Shown piece by piece: positions 24,743-34,127 of a DNA stretch of 60,960 nucleotides (position 1 is its first letter; every line of letters starts with the position of its first letter). The DNA is taken from the NCBI GenBank assembly GCA_019118365.1, contig DWZA01000060.1:1-60960 (forward strand), written 5' to 3'. The notes under the pieces are model-generated. The model ran no database searches and was not told the origin of the DNA. It was given only the letters and a program-made list of their open reading frames with translations. The translations under genes were made by a program, and so were the position numbers. The DNA comes from Candidatus Lachnoclostridium stercoravium (GTDB lineage: Bacteria > Bacillota > Clostridia > Lachnospirales > Lachnospiraceae).

Positions 24743-26035
24743 GTGAGAATTATGAAAACGGCTGCTCTGGCACTTTTAGCAGCATCTCTGGCTGCAGGAG
24801 TAACCGCCTGCGGCACAGGCTCAAAAGACGGGAAGACCCATTTGACGTTCCAGATATGGGACGTGGCCCAAAGAGACGGCATGCAGGCGATCTGCGACGC
24901 CTACACAGAGAAGCATCCTGATGTTGTGATCGAAGTACAGGTGACCAGCTGGTCGGAATACTGGACCAAACTGGAGGCTGCTGCCATCAGCAACCAGATG
25001 CCTGACATCTTCTGGATGCATACCAATGAGATCTTAAAATACGCGGACTACGGCAAGATCGCCGACCTTACCGACCTGTATGACGACGAGGATCCGGACT
25101 ATTATTCCAAACACTTTTCCGAGATCACGCTTGCCAATATCCAGGGCAGCGACGGCAGGTATTACGGGGTTCCCAAGGACAAGGATACTGTAGGCCTCGT
25201 ATACAATAAAGAAATGTTCGACGCGGCGGGCGTAGCTTATCCGGACGAGACATGGACCTGGGACGACATGGAAGAAGCTTCTCAGAAGATCTACGACGCC
25301 ACTGGAAAATACGGCCTGATGGCTTACGGCGACGACCAGCTGGGATACTGGAACTTTGTTTATCAGAACGGCGGGACCATTTTAAGCGAAGATAAAAAAC
25401 ACGGCGGCTTCGACCAGCCGGCGACCATTGAAGCCATGAAGTACTACATAGGGCTTCAGGATCACGACTGGTGCCCGGATCAGAATTATTTCGCTGAGAC
25501 GACCCCTGGCACCGCCTTCTTCTCCGAACAGGGAGCCATGTTCCTGGAAGGAAACTGGAACATTCTTTCTGAAATGCAGAATTATCCGGAAATGCAGGGA
25601 AAATGGGACGTTGCCGTTCTTCCCAAGTGCCCGGATCCGGCAAGCGGCGACGGACGGGCCACTATTTCCAACGGCCTCTGCTACGCAACTGCGGCGGAAG
25701 GAAAGAACCTGGATATCGTAAAGGACGTCCTGAAATTCTTCGGTTCCGAAGAGGGACAGAGGATCCAGGGAGAATCCGGAGCGGCCATCCCTGCCTACAT
25801 CGGTCTGGAACAGACATGGGTAGATGTGTTCGACCAGTTCGATTACCGCCTGAACGTGGAATGCTTCGTCGATATGTTTGATTACAGCGTGCAGAGCGTC
25901 AACAACGCCAGCCGTCCTGTATGGAAACCGGAAGTGACCGACGCCCTTTTGAAGATCTATTCCGGCCAGCTGACCGTTGACGAAGGACTTCAGGAAATGC
26001 AGGATGCGATCAACACCGCTGCGGAAGAAGAATAG
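24743..26035 (+). CDS. ABC transporter sugar-binding lipoprotein
   Basis: Translation probably starts at GTG 24743, 7 bases after AAGGAGGG, giving VRIMKTAALAL; an ATG three codons later is the alternative. A signal peptide ends in the lipobox VTAC near residue 23, so the mature protein is lipid-anchored outside the membrane. The rest is a family-1 extracellular solute-binding protein: THLTFQIWDVAQRDGM, SNQMPDIFWMHTNEI, YYGVPKDKDTVGLVYNKEMF and GAMFLEGNWN are typical. It is the first gene of the alpha-galactoside operon and should bind raffinose, melibiose, stachyose or related oligosaccharides. Confidence 0.92.
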   Translation: MRIMKTAALALLAASLAAGVTACGTGSKDGKTHLTFQIWDVAQRDGMQAICDAYTEKHPDVVIEVQVTSWSEYWTKLEAAAISNQMPDIFWMHTNEILKYADYGKIADLTDLYDDEDPDYYSKHFSEITLANIQGSDGRYYGVPKDKDTVGLVYNKEMFDAAGVAYPDETWTWDDMEEASQKIYDATGKYGLMAYGDDQLGYWNFVYQNGGTILSEDKKHGGFDQPATIEAMKYYIGLQDHDWCPDQNYFAETTPGTAFFSEQGAMFLEGNWNILSEMQNYPEMQGKWDVAVLPKCPDPASGDGRATISNGLCYATAAEGKNLDIVKDVLKFFGSEEGQRIQGESGAAIPAYIGLEQTWVDVFDQFDYRLNVECFVDMFDYSVQSVNNASRPVWKPEVTDALLKIYSGQLTVDEGLQEMQDAINTAAEEE

Positions 26036-26050
26036 AAAGGAAGGTGCACT

Positions 26051-26947
26051 ATGGCAAATTCATCAGGAAAACTCAGCAAACATGCCCGTTCCGAAAGCAT
26101 GTGGGGATATATCATGGTAGCCCCGACCATTATTGGTCTTCTGGTATTAAACCTTTATCCATTTTTTGATACTATAAAACTCAGTTTTTCAAAAACAAAG
26201 CCTTTCGGCCTCTGGGAGCTGCAGGGAATCAAAAACTACGTGGACATGTTCCAGAGCGCCGAGTTCTGGAGAGCCAACTGGAATACGATCTATTTCTGTA
26301 TCCTGACCGTGCCCATCGGAATATTCCTGGCTTTAGGCGTAGCCGTTATGCTTAACAGCAAGATCAAAGGAAGAGCGGGCTTCCGCGCCATCTTCTTCCT
26401 CCCCATGGTCGTTGCCCCGGCTGCCGTAGCCATGGTATGGAAATGGATGTTCAATACAGAATACGGCATTATCAATACGGTCCTCGGTCACCATATCAAC
26501 TGGGTGACGGATCCTAACATCATCATGATCACCTGCGCCATCGTAGCGATCTGGAGCGCCATCGGATATGACGCCGTGCTCCTGCTTTCCGGACTTCAGA
26601 ACATTTCCAAGTCCTACTACGAGGCGGCAAGCCTGGACGGAGCGACAAAATGGCAGCAGTTCCGCCACATCACCCTCCCCATGGTCTCTCCGACGCTTTT
26701 CGTCGTGCTGATCATGAGGCTTATGGCTTCCTTAAAGGTTTACGATCTGATCTACATGATCGTCGAGGAATCCAACCCGGCCCTTACAAGCGCCCAGTCG
26801 CTGATGTACTTATTCTACCGTGAATCCTTTGTTACCGGCAACCGCGGCTTCGGCTCGGCAGTAGTAGTCTGGACCGTAGCGCTCATCGGCCTGGTAACTG
26901 TCGTCCAGTTCTGGGGACAGAAGAAATGGGTTAATTACGAGGTATAA
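26051..26947 (+). CDS. Sugar ABC transporter permease (MalF/MsmF type)
   Basis: This 298-residue membrane protein has six predicted helices and the conserved cytoplasmic EAA loop YEAASLDGATKWQQFRHITLPM, the docking site for the ATPase. It lies 15 bases after the binding-protein gene with a good ribosome site. It pairs with the permease encoded at 26965. The EAA loop and the start WGYIMVAPTIIGLLV are typical of the carbohydrate uptake transporter 1 family. Confidence 0.94.
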   Translation: MANSSGKLSKHARSESMWGYIMVAPTIIGLLVLNLYPFFDTIKLSFSKTKPFGLWELQGIKNYVDMFQSAEFWRANWNTIYFCILTVPIGIFLALGVAVMLNSKIKGRAGFRAIFFLPMVVAPAAVAMVWKWMFNTEYGIINTVLGHHINWVTDPNIIMITCAIVAIWSAIGYDAVLLLSGLQNISKSYYEAASLDGATKWQQFRHITLPMVSPTLFVVLIMRLMASLKVYDLIYMIVEESNPALTSAQSLMYLFYRESFVTGNRGFGSAVVVWTVALIGLVTVVQFWGQKKWVNYEV

Positions 26948-26964
26948 AGAAAGGAGAGAGATAT

Positions 26965-27798
26965 ATGAAATCACGGGAAACAGCAAAGCGGAACCGAACC
27001 ATCGCTACCTATGCGTTTTTCATCATCGGCTCTGTGATCATGATCTTCCCCTTTGTATGGATGTTCCTCACCAGCTTTAAGACAGTGAGCGAGAGTATGC
27101 AGATCCCGCCCACGATCCTGCCTTCCAGCTGGAGCCTGGACAATTTTAAAGACGCAATGGCAAGCCTTCCTTTCGGCTCCCTCTACATCAACACAGCCCT
27201 GATGATCTTCTGGCGCGTGGTATGCGCCGTAGTCTTCAGCTCTATGGCAGGCTATGCTTTTGCAAAACTGAATTTTAAAGGAAAAAATATTCTGTTCAGC
27301 CTGGTGCTGATCCAGATGATGCTTCCTTCTCAGATATTTATCACGCCTCAGTACCAGATGCTTGCGAAGCTGGGACTGACCAACACCATATTCGCCCTTG
27401 TATTCCCAGGCCTTGTCAGCGCCTTCGGAACCTTTTTCCTCCGCCAGGCATATCTGGGGATCCCCAACGAGATCGCGGAAGCGGCTTACCTGGACGGATG
27501 TACCCAGTGGCAGACTTTTACCAAGGTAATGGTTCCTCTGACCACTTCCTCTATGGCGGCTCTGGCTGTTTTCACTGCAGTATTCGCTTACGGCGACCTG
27601 ATGTGGCCTCTGATCGTCAATACGGACCTGAACATGATGACTCTTTCTTCCGGCCTTGCCACATTAAGAGGACAGTTCAGCACCAACTTCCCTGTTATGA
27701 TGGCCGGTTCCCTTCTTGCTATGGTTCCTATGGTTGTTCTTTACATGATCTTCCAGAGGCAGTTTATTGAAGGCGTTGCCATGACAGGCGGAAAATAA
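26965..27798 (+). CDS. Sugar ABC transporter permease (MalG/MsmG type)
   Basis: This 277-residue protein has six membrane helices and the EAA loop IAEAAYLDGCTQWQTFTKVMVPL. The end FQRQFIEGVAMTGGK is a near-universal signature of the MalG type. The start ATG follows GGAGAG. It completes the transmembrane part of the transporter; the ATPase is encoded at 30539 after the glycosidase. Confidence 0.95.
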   Translation: MKSRETAKRNRTIATYAFFIIGSVIMIFPFVWMFLTSFKTVSESMQIPPTILPSSWSLDNFKDAMASLPFGSLYINTALMIFWRVVCAVVFSSMAGYAFAKLNFKGKNILFSLVLIQMMLPSQIFITPQYQMLAKLGLTNTIFALVFPGLVSAFGTFFLRQAYLGIPNEIAEAAYLDGCTQWQTFTKVMVPLTTSSMAALAVFTAVFAYGDLMWPLIVNTDLNMMTLSSGLATLRGQFSTNFPVMMAGSLLAMVPMVVLYMIFQRQFIEGVAMTGGK

Positions 27799-27819
27799 AA
27801 ATCAGGAGGACTTGAGAAA

Positions 27820-30030
27820 ATGTCGATCATATATAATGAAAGCAAAAAGACTTATACGTTACTGACAGCAGAAACAGCTTATCAGATGAAGGTAAGCGAA
27901 TACGGGTACCTGCTCCACTTATATTACGGCAGACGCGTGGAAGACGAGGATCTGAGCTATCTGATCCAGCTTCAGGACAGAGGTTTTTCCCCCTGTCCCA
28001 ACGAACTCGGCAACGACCGGACATTTTCTCTGGATTTCCTTCCTCAGGAATTTTCAACTGACGGAAACTGCGATTACCGCACCGGGAGCATTGAGGTGGA
28101 AAACGGGGACGGCAGCCGCATTTTCGTAGGAAAAGTTTTAAAACATAAGATCTATGATGGAAAATACCAGATCCACGGAATGCCTTCCCTGCATGCCGGT
28201 GAAAACGATACGGTACAGACCCTGGAGATCTGGCTTCAGGACGAGGTATCCAGGGTGACCGCAGTCCTCTGCTACAGCGTATTTGAGGAGAAGAACATCA
28301 TCACCAGGACCGTGCGGGTGGAAAATTCCGGGGATCATCCGGTCAAACTGAAAGGGATCATGTCCGTAACTCTGGACTTCATGGATTCCGGTTATGACTT
28401 CATCCATTTTGACGGCCGCCATATGATGGAACGGGAGCTTACCCGGCAGCCGGTCGCCTATGGGATCCAGTCCATCGGAAGCATCCGCGGCTCCTCCAGC
28501 CATCAGCATAACCCCTTCGCCATCCTCTGTGAAAGCGGCGCCGGGGAAGACTGGGGCGGCTGCTACGGCTTCTCCCTTGTCTACAGCGGCAATTTCATCT
28601 GTTCTGTAGAAAAAGATCAGTTTGATCAGACACGCTTGAACATGGGGATCCATCCAAAGCATTTTTCTTTCCTGCTGAAGCCTGGAGACGTATTTGAGGC
28701 GCCTGAGGCAGTGATGGCTTATTCCGACCGGGGACTGACCCATCTCTCCCACCTCTATCACGACGCGTACCGGGAAAACCTGTGCAGAAGCCCATGGGCT
28801 TCCAGGATCCGGCCTGTAGTGATCAACAGCTGGGAGGCGGCCTACTTTGATTTCGACGACGAAAAGCTTTTAAACATCGCAAGAGAAGCGGCAGATATGG
28901 GAGTAGACCTCTTTGTCCTGGACGACGGCTGGTTCGGCAAGCGGGACGACGACTGCTCCAGCCTGGGAGACTGGCAGGAAGATACGCAGAAGTTAAAACA
29001 CGGACTGAAAGGCCTGTCCGACGAGATCCACCGCATGGGGCTCCAGTTCGGCCTCTGGATCGAGCCGGAGATGGTGTCGGAAGACAGCGACCTTTACAGG
29101 AGCCATCCCGACTGGTGCCTGCACGTTCCCAAGCGGCCGGTATCCCGCGGCCGGTATCAGCTGGTACTGGATCTTTCCAGAAAGGACGTGTGCGATCACA
29201 TCATCCAGTCCATCAACAACATCCTGGACAATGTCCAGATCGAATATATCAAATGGGACATGAACCGCAACATCACCGAGACCTGGTCCGCCGCTTCGGA
29301 AAAGGAGCGCCAGGGCGAGATCTACCACCGTTACATCCTGGGGCTTTACTATATCATGGATCATACGATCCTCACCCATCCGGATATCCTTTTCTGCGGA
29401 TGCAGCGGCGGCGGCGGGCGGTACGATCCGGCCATGTTATACTACCAGCCGCAGATCTGGTGCAGCGACGATACGGACGCTGTATGCAGGCTGAAGATCC
29501 AGTACGGAACTTCATTTGCCTACCCGATCTCCACCCTGGAGTCTCATGTGTCCGTATGCCCCAACCATCAGACCATGCGCACCGTTCCTCTCGCCACCCG
29601 CGGCGTCGTGGCCATGGACGGGATCTTCGGCTTTGAGCTGGATTCCACAAAGCTCTCAAAAGAAGAAAAGGACGCGTGCCGCATCCAGTCGGAAACTTAT
29701 AAGAAATATTATCCTATCATCGCCGACGGCGATTACTATCGTCTTACGGATCCCTTCCAGTTTACGGAGTATACCGCCTGGCAGCATGTGACAAAAGACA
29801 GGACAGAATCCCTGTTCAGCCTCGTATTGACGGAAAAGGAACCGAACGACGCCCAGAGGTACATCCGGTTAAAGGGCCTTGACCCCAAAGCCTGGTATGA
29901 GATCGGCGGCCTGCCCGGCCGCTTCTCCGGAAGCCTTTTGATGAACGCCGGACTTCCTGTTCCAGGAAGCCTTGGCCAGTATAGTTCCGTGCAGTACCAT
30001 ATTCAGATGATATCAGGAGGAAAGAGATGA
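27820..30030 (+). CDS. Alpha-galactosidase, glycoside hydrolase family 36
   Basis: This 736-residue enzyme removes terminal alpha-1,6-galactose from raffinose-type sugars or melibiose. The length and layout are those of tetrameric GH36 enzymes: an N-terminal beta-sandwich, a (beta/alpha)8 barrel and a C-terminal domain. Active-site phrases are VLDDGWFG near residue 367, IEYIKWDMNR with nucleophile Asp480, CSGGGGRYDP near 528 and WCSDDTDA with acid/base Asp550. No signal peptide is seen, so it works in the cytosol on sugars imported by the transporter encoded just upstream. The stop overlaps the next start by 4 bases. Confidence 0.95.
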   Translation: MSIIYNESKKTYTLLTAETAYQMKVSEYGYLLHLYYGRRVEDEDLSYLIQLQDRGFSPCPNELGNDRTFSLDFLPQEFSTDGNCDYRTGSIEVENGDGSRIFVGKVLKHKIYDGKYQIHGMPSLHAGENDTVQTLEIWLQDEVSRVTAVLCYSVFEEKNIITRTVRVENSGDHPVKLKGIMSVTLDFMDSGYDFIHFDGRHMMERELTRQPVAYGIQSIGSIRGSSSHQHNPFAILCESGAGEDWGGCYGFSLVYSGNFICSVEKDQFDQTRLNMGIHPKHFSFLLKPGDVFEAPEAVMAYSDRGLTHLSHLYHDAYRENLCRSPWASRIRPVVINSWEAAYFDFDDEKLLNIAREAADMGVDLFVLDDGWFGKRDDDCSSLGDWQEDTQKLKHGLKGLSDEIHRMGLQFGLWIEPEMVSEDSDLYRSHPDWCLHVPKRPVSRGRYQLVLDLSRKDVCDHIIQSINNILDNVQIEYIKWDMNRNITETWSAASEKERQGEIYHRYILGLYYIMDHTILTHPDILFCGCSGGGGRYDPAMLYYQPQIWCSDDTDAVCRLKIQYGTSFAYPISTLESHVSVCPNHQTMRTVPLATRGVVAMDGIFGFELDSTKLSKEEKDACRIQSETYKKYYPIIADGDYYRLTDPFQFTEYTAWQHVTKDRTESLFSLVLTEKEPNDAQRYIRLKGLDPKAWYEIGGLPGRFSGSLLMNAGLPVPGSLGQYSSVQYHIQMISGGKR

Positions 30031-30488
30031 ACGACGTAGTTTTAGAATGGATCGTCCCCTATTTCATGCCGGTGAAAAAACGGCTTCTGAAAGCTGTGCT
30101 TTTATCCGCAGCCGTTGTCCTCATAGCGGACGGGATCCTGTTCTATCCGGTCATCCTTCTTCCGGCCGTCGTTCTGGCTGCCGTGGATTTCTTTCTCTTC
30201 CGCAGCTGGAAGCTGGAATTTGAATACAGCTATGTAAACGGGGATCTGACCATTTCAAAGATCATACACAAAGAAAAGCGCAAAGACGTATTCCACTGCG
30301 AACGCAAGGAGATCCAGTGGGTGCAGAAGGGCCGCGTCCCCACGGAGCATGCGAAGCCGAAGGATTTTTCTTCCGGCTGGGAAAAGGCTTCCGTCTACAC
30401 CTTAAAGACCGCGGACCGCACAGTTTATATCGAACCCAACGAGGAGTTTCTGCAGGAAATGACTATTTACCGCAAGGTAAAACAATAA
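30027..30488 (+). CDS. Small membrane protein with PH-like tail
   Basis: This 153-residue protein has two hydrophobic helices at residues about 22-58, followed by a soluble region with alternating strands (LEFEYSYVNGDLTISKIIHKE and ASVYTLKTADRTVYIEP) that resembles the bacterial PH-like fold of small DUF6106-type proteins. It overlaps the GH36 stop (ATGA) and so is translationally coupled to it. Nothing shows a specific role in sugar use. I do not recognise a function. Confidence 0.75.
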   Translation: MNDVVLEWIVPYFMPVKKRLLKAVLLSAAVVLIADGILFYPVILLPAVVLAAVDFFLFRSWKLEFEYSYVNGDLTISKIIHKEKRKDVFHCERKEIQWVQKGRVPTEHAKPKDFSSGWEKASVYTLKTADRTVYIEPNEEFLQEMTIYRKVKQ

Positions 30489-30538
30489 GCGCCGTTTTAG
30501 CCGCGCGCTGATATCACAAGATCAGGAGGAATTTACAG

Positions 30539-31654
30539 ATGGCAGAGTTATCATTAAAAAATATATGCAAAGAATATCCCAACGGATACAAGGCAGTTAC
30601 TGATTTTAACCTGGAGATCGCAGACAAGGAATTTATCATTTTCGTAGGCCCGTCCGGCTGCGGCAAATCCACGACCCTGCGTATGATTGCCGGGCTTGAG
30701 GATATTTCTTCCGGAGAATTTAGGATCGACGGAGTCCTGATGAACGACGTAGAGGCAAAGGACAGGGATATCGCCATGGTATTCCAGAACTACGCTCTTT
30801 ATCCTCATATGACCGTATACGACAACATGGCTTTCGGCTTAAAGCTGAGGAAAGTGCCGAAGGACGAGATCGACCGGATGGTGCGGGAAGCGGCCCGGAT
30901 CCTGGATCTGGAAAAGCTCCTGGACAGAAAGCCGCGGGCTCTTTCCGGAGGCCAGAGACAGCGTGTAGCCATGGGGCGGGCCATCGTAAGAAATCCAAAG
31001 GTATTCCTGATGGACGAGCCGCTTTCCAACCTGGATGCGAAGCTGCGCGTGCAGATGAGGACAGAGATCTCCAAGCTCCATCAGCGTCTTGGGGCTACGA
31101 TCATCTACGTTACCCACGACCAGACAGAGGCCATGACCCTGGGAACCAGGATCGTCGTTATGAAAGACGGTATCGTGCAGCAGATCGACACTCCGCAGAA
31201 TCTTTACAATAAACCAGGGAACCTGTTCGTAGCGGGCTTTATCGGATCCCCGCAGATGAACTTTTTAAAGACCGTATGCCATGTGTCCGGCAATGAAGCT
31301 TCCCTGAAGTTCGGCGAAACAGAGATCAGGCTTTCCCCGGAACGGGCGAAAAAGGTCATTGAAGGCGGGTATAACGGAAAAGAAGTCATCATGGGCATCC
31401 GTCCGGAGGACATCACCGACAGCACTCTTACCGCTTCTACTTATGAGCACAAAGCGGTCGTCAAAGGAACCGTAGGCGTATATGAGCTTCTGGGAGCCGA
31501 GGTGTGTCTGTACTTTGAGGCCAACGGCACCCAGATGACAGCTAAAGTTTCCTCCAGCACGCCAGTCAGAGCTCACGACACTGTAGATTTCATCCTGAAC
31601 ACAGACCGGATCCATATCTTTGACAAAGAGACGGAAATAACCATCGCAAACTGA
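30539..31654 (+). CDS. msmK: Sugar ABC transporter ATPase (MsmK/UgpC type)
   Basis: This 371-residue protein has the MalK layout: Walker A GPSGCGKST near residue 38, the Q-loop VFQNYALYPHMTV, signature LSGGQRQRVAMGRA near 135, Walker B VFLMDEPLSNLDAKLR near 155 and H-loop VTHDQTEAMT. The C-terminal 130 residues are the regulatory OB-type domain (MGIRPEDI). Such ATPases often serve several sugar transporters, but this one is encoded inside the operon and is probably dedicated to it. The ribosome site AGGAGG is strong. Confidence 0.95.
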   Translation: MAELSLKNICKEYPNGYKAVTDFNLEIADKEFIIFVGPSGCGKSTTLRMIAGLEDISSGEFRIDGVLMNDVEAKDRDIAMVFQNYALYPHMTVYDNMAFGLKLRKVPKDEIDRMVREAARILDLEKLLDRKPRALSGGQRQRVAMGRAIVRNPKVFLMDEPLSNLDAKLRVQMRTEISKLHQRLGATIIYVTHDQTEAMTLGTRIVVMKDGIVQQIDTPQNLYNKPGNLFVAGFIGSPQMNFLKTVCHVSGNEASLKFGETEIRLSPERAKKVIEGGYNGKEVIMGIRPEDITDSTLTASTYEHKAVVKGTVGVYELLGAEVCLYFEANGTQMTAKVSSSTPVRAHDTVDFILNTDRIHIFDKETEITIAN

Positions 31655-31687
31655 CCCGTTTTATGAAACTGCATTTGGAGGAACATT

Positions 31688-33547
31688 ATGAGAAGACAAT
31701 CAGATTTTCACGCACGGCTGGACCGCCATTACGATGAGTTGAAATGGCTTTACTGTGAATTATACGAAGGCGGCTTAAACCATTTTTACGACCTCTGCGA
31801 CAAAATGGAGGCCAGGCAGGCCGCGCGTCCGGCCGCCTTAAAAAAGCTGGATAAAGACCGTGAAGGATCGCCGGACTGGTACCGGAAAAACGACATGGCC
31901 GGCATGATGATGTACACGGAAGCCTTCGCCGGAACTCTCCGGGGCGTGGAGCGAAAGCTGGATTATATTGAGGAAAGCGGTATCAATTACATCCATCTTA
32001 TGCCCCTTCTGGATTCTCCGGAAGGAAAAAGCGACGGCGGGTACGCGGTGTCCGACTTTACCAAAGTCCGGCCGGATCTGGGAACCATGAAGGATCTGTC
32101 CCATCTGGCCTCCAAATGCCATCAGAGGGGTATAAGCCTCTGCCTGGATTTTGTCATGAACCACACCTCTGAGGAACATGAATGGGCGCGGCGGGCCAGA
32201 GCCGGAGAAAAGGAATACCAGGATATGTATTTCTTTTATGACGATTATGATATACCCTCCCAATATGAGAAAACATGCCCTCAGGTATTCCCCACTACGG
32301 CCCCCGGCAATTTCACCTGGCTCCCGGATGCGGAAAAATTCGTTATGACCACCTTTTATCCTTATCAGTGGGACTTAAATTACAGGAATCCCATTGTGTT
32401 CAACGCGATGGCAGACAACCTGATGAACCTGACGAACCACGGAGTGGATATCATAAGGATCGATGCAGTTCCCTATATCTGGAAAGAGCTTGGAACCAGC
32501 TGCCGCAACCTGCCCCAGGTCCACAACATCGTCCGTATGCTGCGGATGATCTGTGAGATCGTCTGCCCCGGAGTCCTCCTCCTGGGCGAGGTGGTCATGG
32601 AGCCGGAAAAGGTCGTTCCATATTTCGGCACTGTGGAAAAACCAGAATGCCATATGCTTTACAACGTGACCACTATGGCCACCACATGGCATACGGTGGC
32701 TACAAAGGACGTTTCTCTTTTAAAGCGCCAGATGGACATTGTCAGCTCCCTGCCGAAAGAATACGTATTTTTAAATTACCTCCGCTGCCACGACGATATC
32801 GGCTGGGGTCTGGAATACAGCTGGCTGAAGGGCGCGGAGCAAATGGAAGAGATCCCTCACAAGAAGTTCCTCAATGATTTCTTTACCGGCAGATATCCCG
32901 GTTCCTTTGCCAGAGGTCAGCTGTACAACGACGACAAAGCATCCGGCGACGCCCGCCTGTGCGGCACTACCGCTTCTCTGTGCGGCCTGGAAAAAGCTGT
33001 GAAAGAGGGAACAAGAGAAGATGTGGAAAATGCGATCCGCTTTGACCTGACCCTTCACGGATATATGTTTACCCTGTCAGGTATACCGGTCGTTTACAGC
33101 GGGGATGAGATCGGACAGTTTAACGATTATTCCTATGTGGAAGACCCGAAAAAAGCCGCTGACTCCAGATATCTCCACAGAGGAAAGTTTCACTGGGACG
33201 CGGCCGGGCTGCGGGATGAGGAGGGTACCATGGAGAACCTCCTGTTCCATGGGATCCGCCGTATGGAATCCATAAGGAGCAGTTTTTCCGTATTTTCAAA
33301 CAAAGCGGACGTGAAAACTGTGGATTCCGGCGATATATCCGTACTCCACCTGACCCGTTCCTACGGCGGCGAGACTCTGGAAGCCTTTTTCAACTTCTCA
33401 GACAGTCCGAAAACCGTATGGGTATCGGATTCTGCTGAATACGCGGACCTTCTGGAAGGCGGGCCGAAACGATCCGGCTCCCTTCCGTTAAAGCCCTACG
33501 GAATGCTCTGGCTTTTGTCTTCCACCTCAAATAAATATTTTTCATAA
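31688..33547 (+). CDS. GH13 enzyme, amylosucrase-like
   Basis: This 619-residue enzyme belongs to the alpha-amylase clan. Helical N-terminal residues 1-90 followed by INYIHLMPLL, SDGGYAVSDF and CLDFVMNHTSEEHEWA resemble amylosucrases (GH13_4). Catalytic residues are Asp259 (nucleophile, IIRIDAVPYIWK), Glu301 (LLLGEVV) and the Asp pair in RCHDDIGW at 369-370. Amylosucrases use sucrose either for hydrolysis or glucan transfer. After the alpha-galactosidase releases sucrose from raffinose, this enzyme could be the next step. Sucrose phosphorylase or hydrolase activity is a possible alternative. The 3' end overlaps the convergent phosphoesterase gene by 52 bases. Confidence 0.88.
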   Translation: MRRQSDFHARLDRHYDELKWLYCELYEGGLNHFYDLCDKMEARQAARPAALKKLDKDREGSPDWYRKNDMAGMMMYTEAFAGTLRGVERKLDYIEESGINYIHLMPLLDSPEGKSDGGYAVSDFTKVRPDLGTMKDLSHLASKCHQRGISLCLDFVMNHTSEEHEWARRARAGEKEYQDMYFFYDDYDIPSQYEKTCPQVFPTTAPGNFTWLPDAEKFVMTTFYPYQWDLNYRNPIVFNAMADNLMNLTNHGVDIIRIDAVPYIWKELGTSCRNLPQVHNIVRMLRMICEIVCPGVLLLGEVVMEPEKVVPYFGTVEKPECHMLYNVTTMATTWHTVATKDVSLLKRQMDIVSSLPKEYVFLNYLRCHDDIGWGLEYSWLKGAEQMEEIPHKKFLNDFFTGRYPGSFARGQLYNDDKASGDARLCGTTASLCGLEKAVKEGTREDVENAIRFDLTLHGYMFTLSGIPVVYSGDEIGQFNDYSYVEDPKKAADSRYLHRGKFHWDAAGLRDEEGTMENLLFHGIRRMESIRSSFSVFSNKADVKTVDSGDISVLHLTRSYGGETLEAFFNFSDSPKTVWVSDSAEYADLLEGGPKRSGSLPLKPYGMLWLLSSTSNKYFS

Positions 33548-34110
33548 GCATTGATCACCAGCGTATCTTTGTAATGGTCGATCCGGCGGCTCCTCCCCCC
33601 ATAGTTCAAATGGATGTGTCCATGGACGAACACCTGGGGGGAGTAGGCATCCATCAGGCGGTTAAACGCCGCAAAACCCTGATGGGGAAGTCCGTCGCCG
33701 TCGTTTAATCCAAACGCAGGAGCATGGGAAACGAGCACATCGAATCCCTGGTTCCTGCGTATTTTTAACCACAGCCTGCGCAGGCGCCAGTCCATGTCTT
33801 TCTGGGTGTACTGATATCTGCCCGGCTTGTAGCGCATAGAGCCCCCAAGCCCCAGAAAACGCACTCCCTTATATACAAATATATCGTCGTCAATGCAGAT
33901 ACAGCCGTCCGGCGGTTCCCTGTCATAACCGTCGTCGTGATTTCCGTGGACGTAGAGCACCGGCCCCTGGAAAAACGTGGCCAGGAAGGAAAGGTAACGG
34001 GGATCCAGATCGCCGCAGGAGACGATCACGTCCACCCCTTCCAGCCGGGAACGGTCAAAATAATCCCACAGAGCTTTTGACTCTGTATCTGCTATGGCAA
34101 GCACCTTCAT
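33496..34110 (-). CDS. Calcineurin-type metallophosphoesterase
   Basis: The ATG at 34110 follows AGGAGG and gives 204 residues starting MKVLAIADTES. Metal-binding motifs are ADTES, SCGDLDPRYL, YVHGNHDDG, SHAPAF and VHGHIHLNYG, a complete dimetal phosphoesterase set except that the first motif reads AIADTE rather than the usual D-x-H. The missing histidine may weaken one metal site. It lies 18 bases after the ParB-like/BMP gene in the same direction and is probably co-transcribed with it. The substrate is unknown; a cyclic nucleotide or nucleotide is a guess from the neighbour. Confidence 0.85.
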   Translation of the reverse strand: MKVLAIADTESKALWDYFDRSRLEGVDVIVSCGDLDPRYLSFLATFFQGPVLYVHGNHDDGYDREPPDGCICIDDDIFVYKGVRFLGLGGSMRYKPGRYQYTQKDMDWRLRRLWLKIRRNQGFDVLVSHAPAFGLNDGDGLPHQGFAAFNRLMDAYSPQVFVHGHIHLNYGGRSRRIDHYKDTLVINAYEKYLFEVEDKSQSIP

Positions 34111-34127
34111 CTTTTTTCCTCCTGCGG

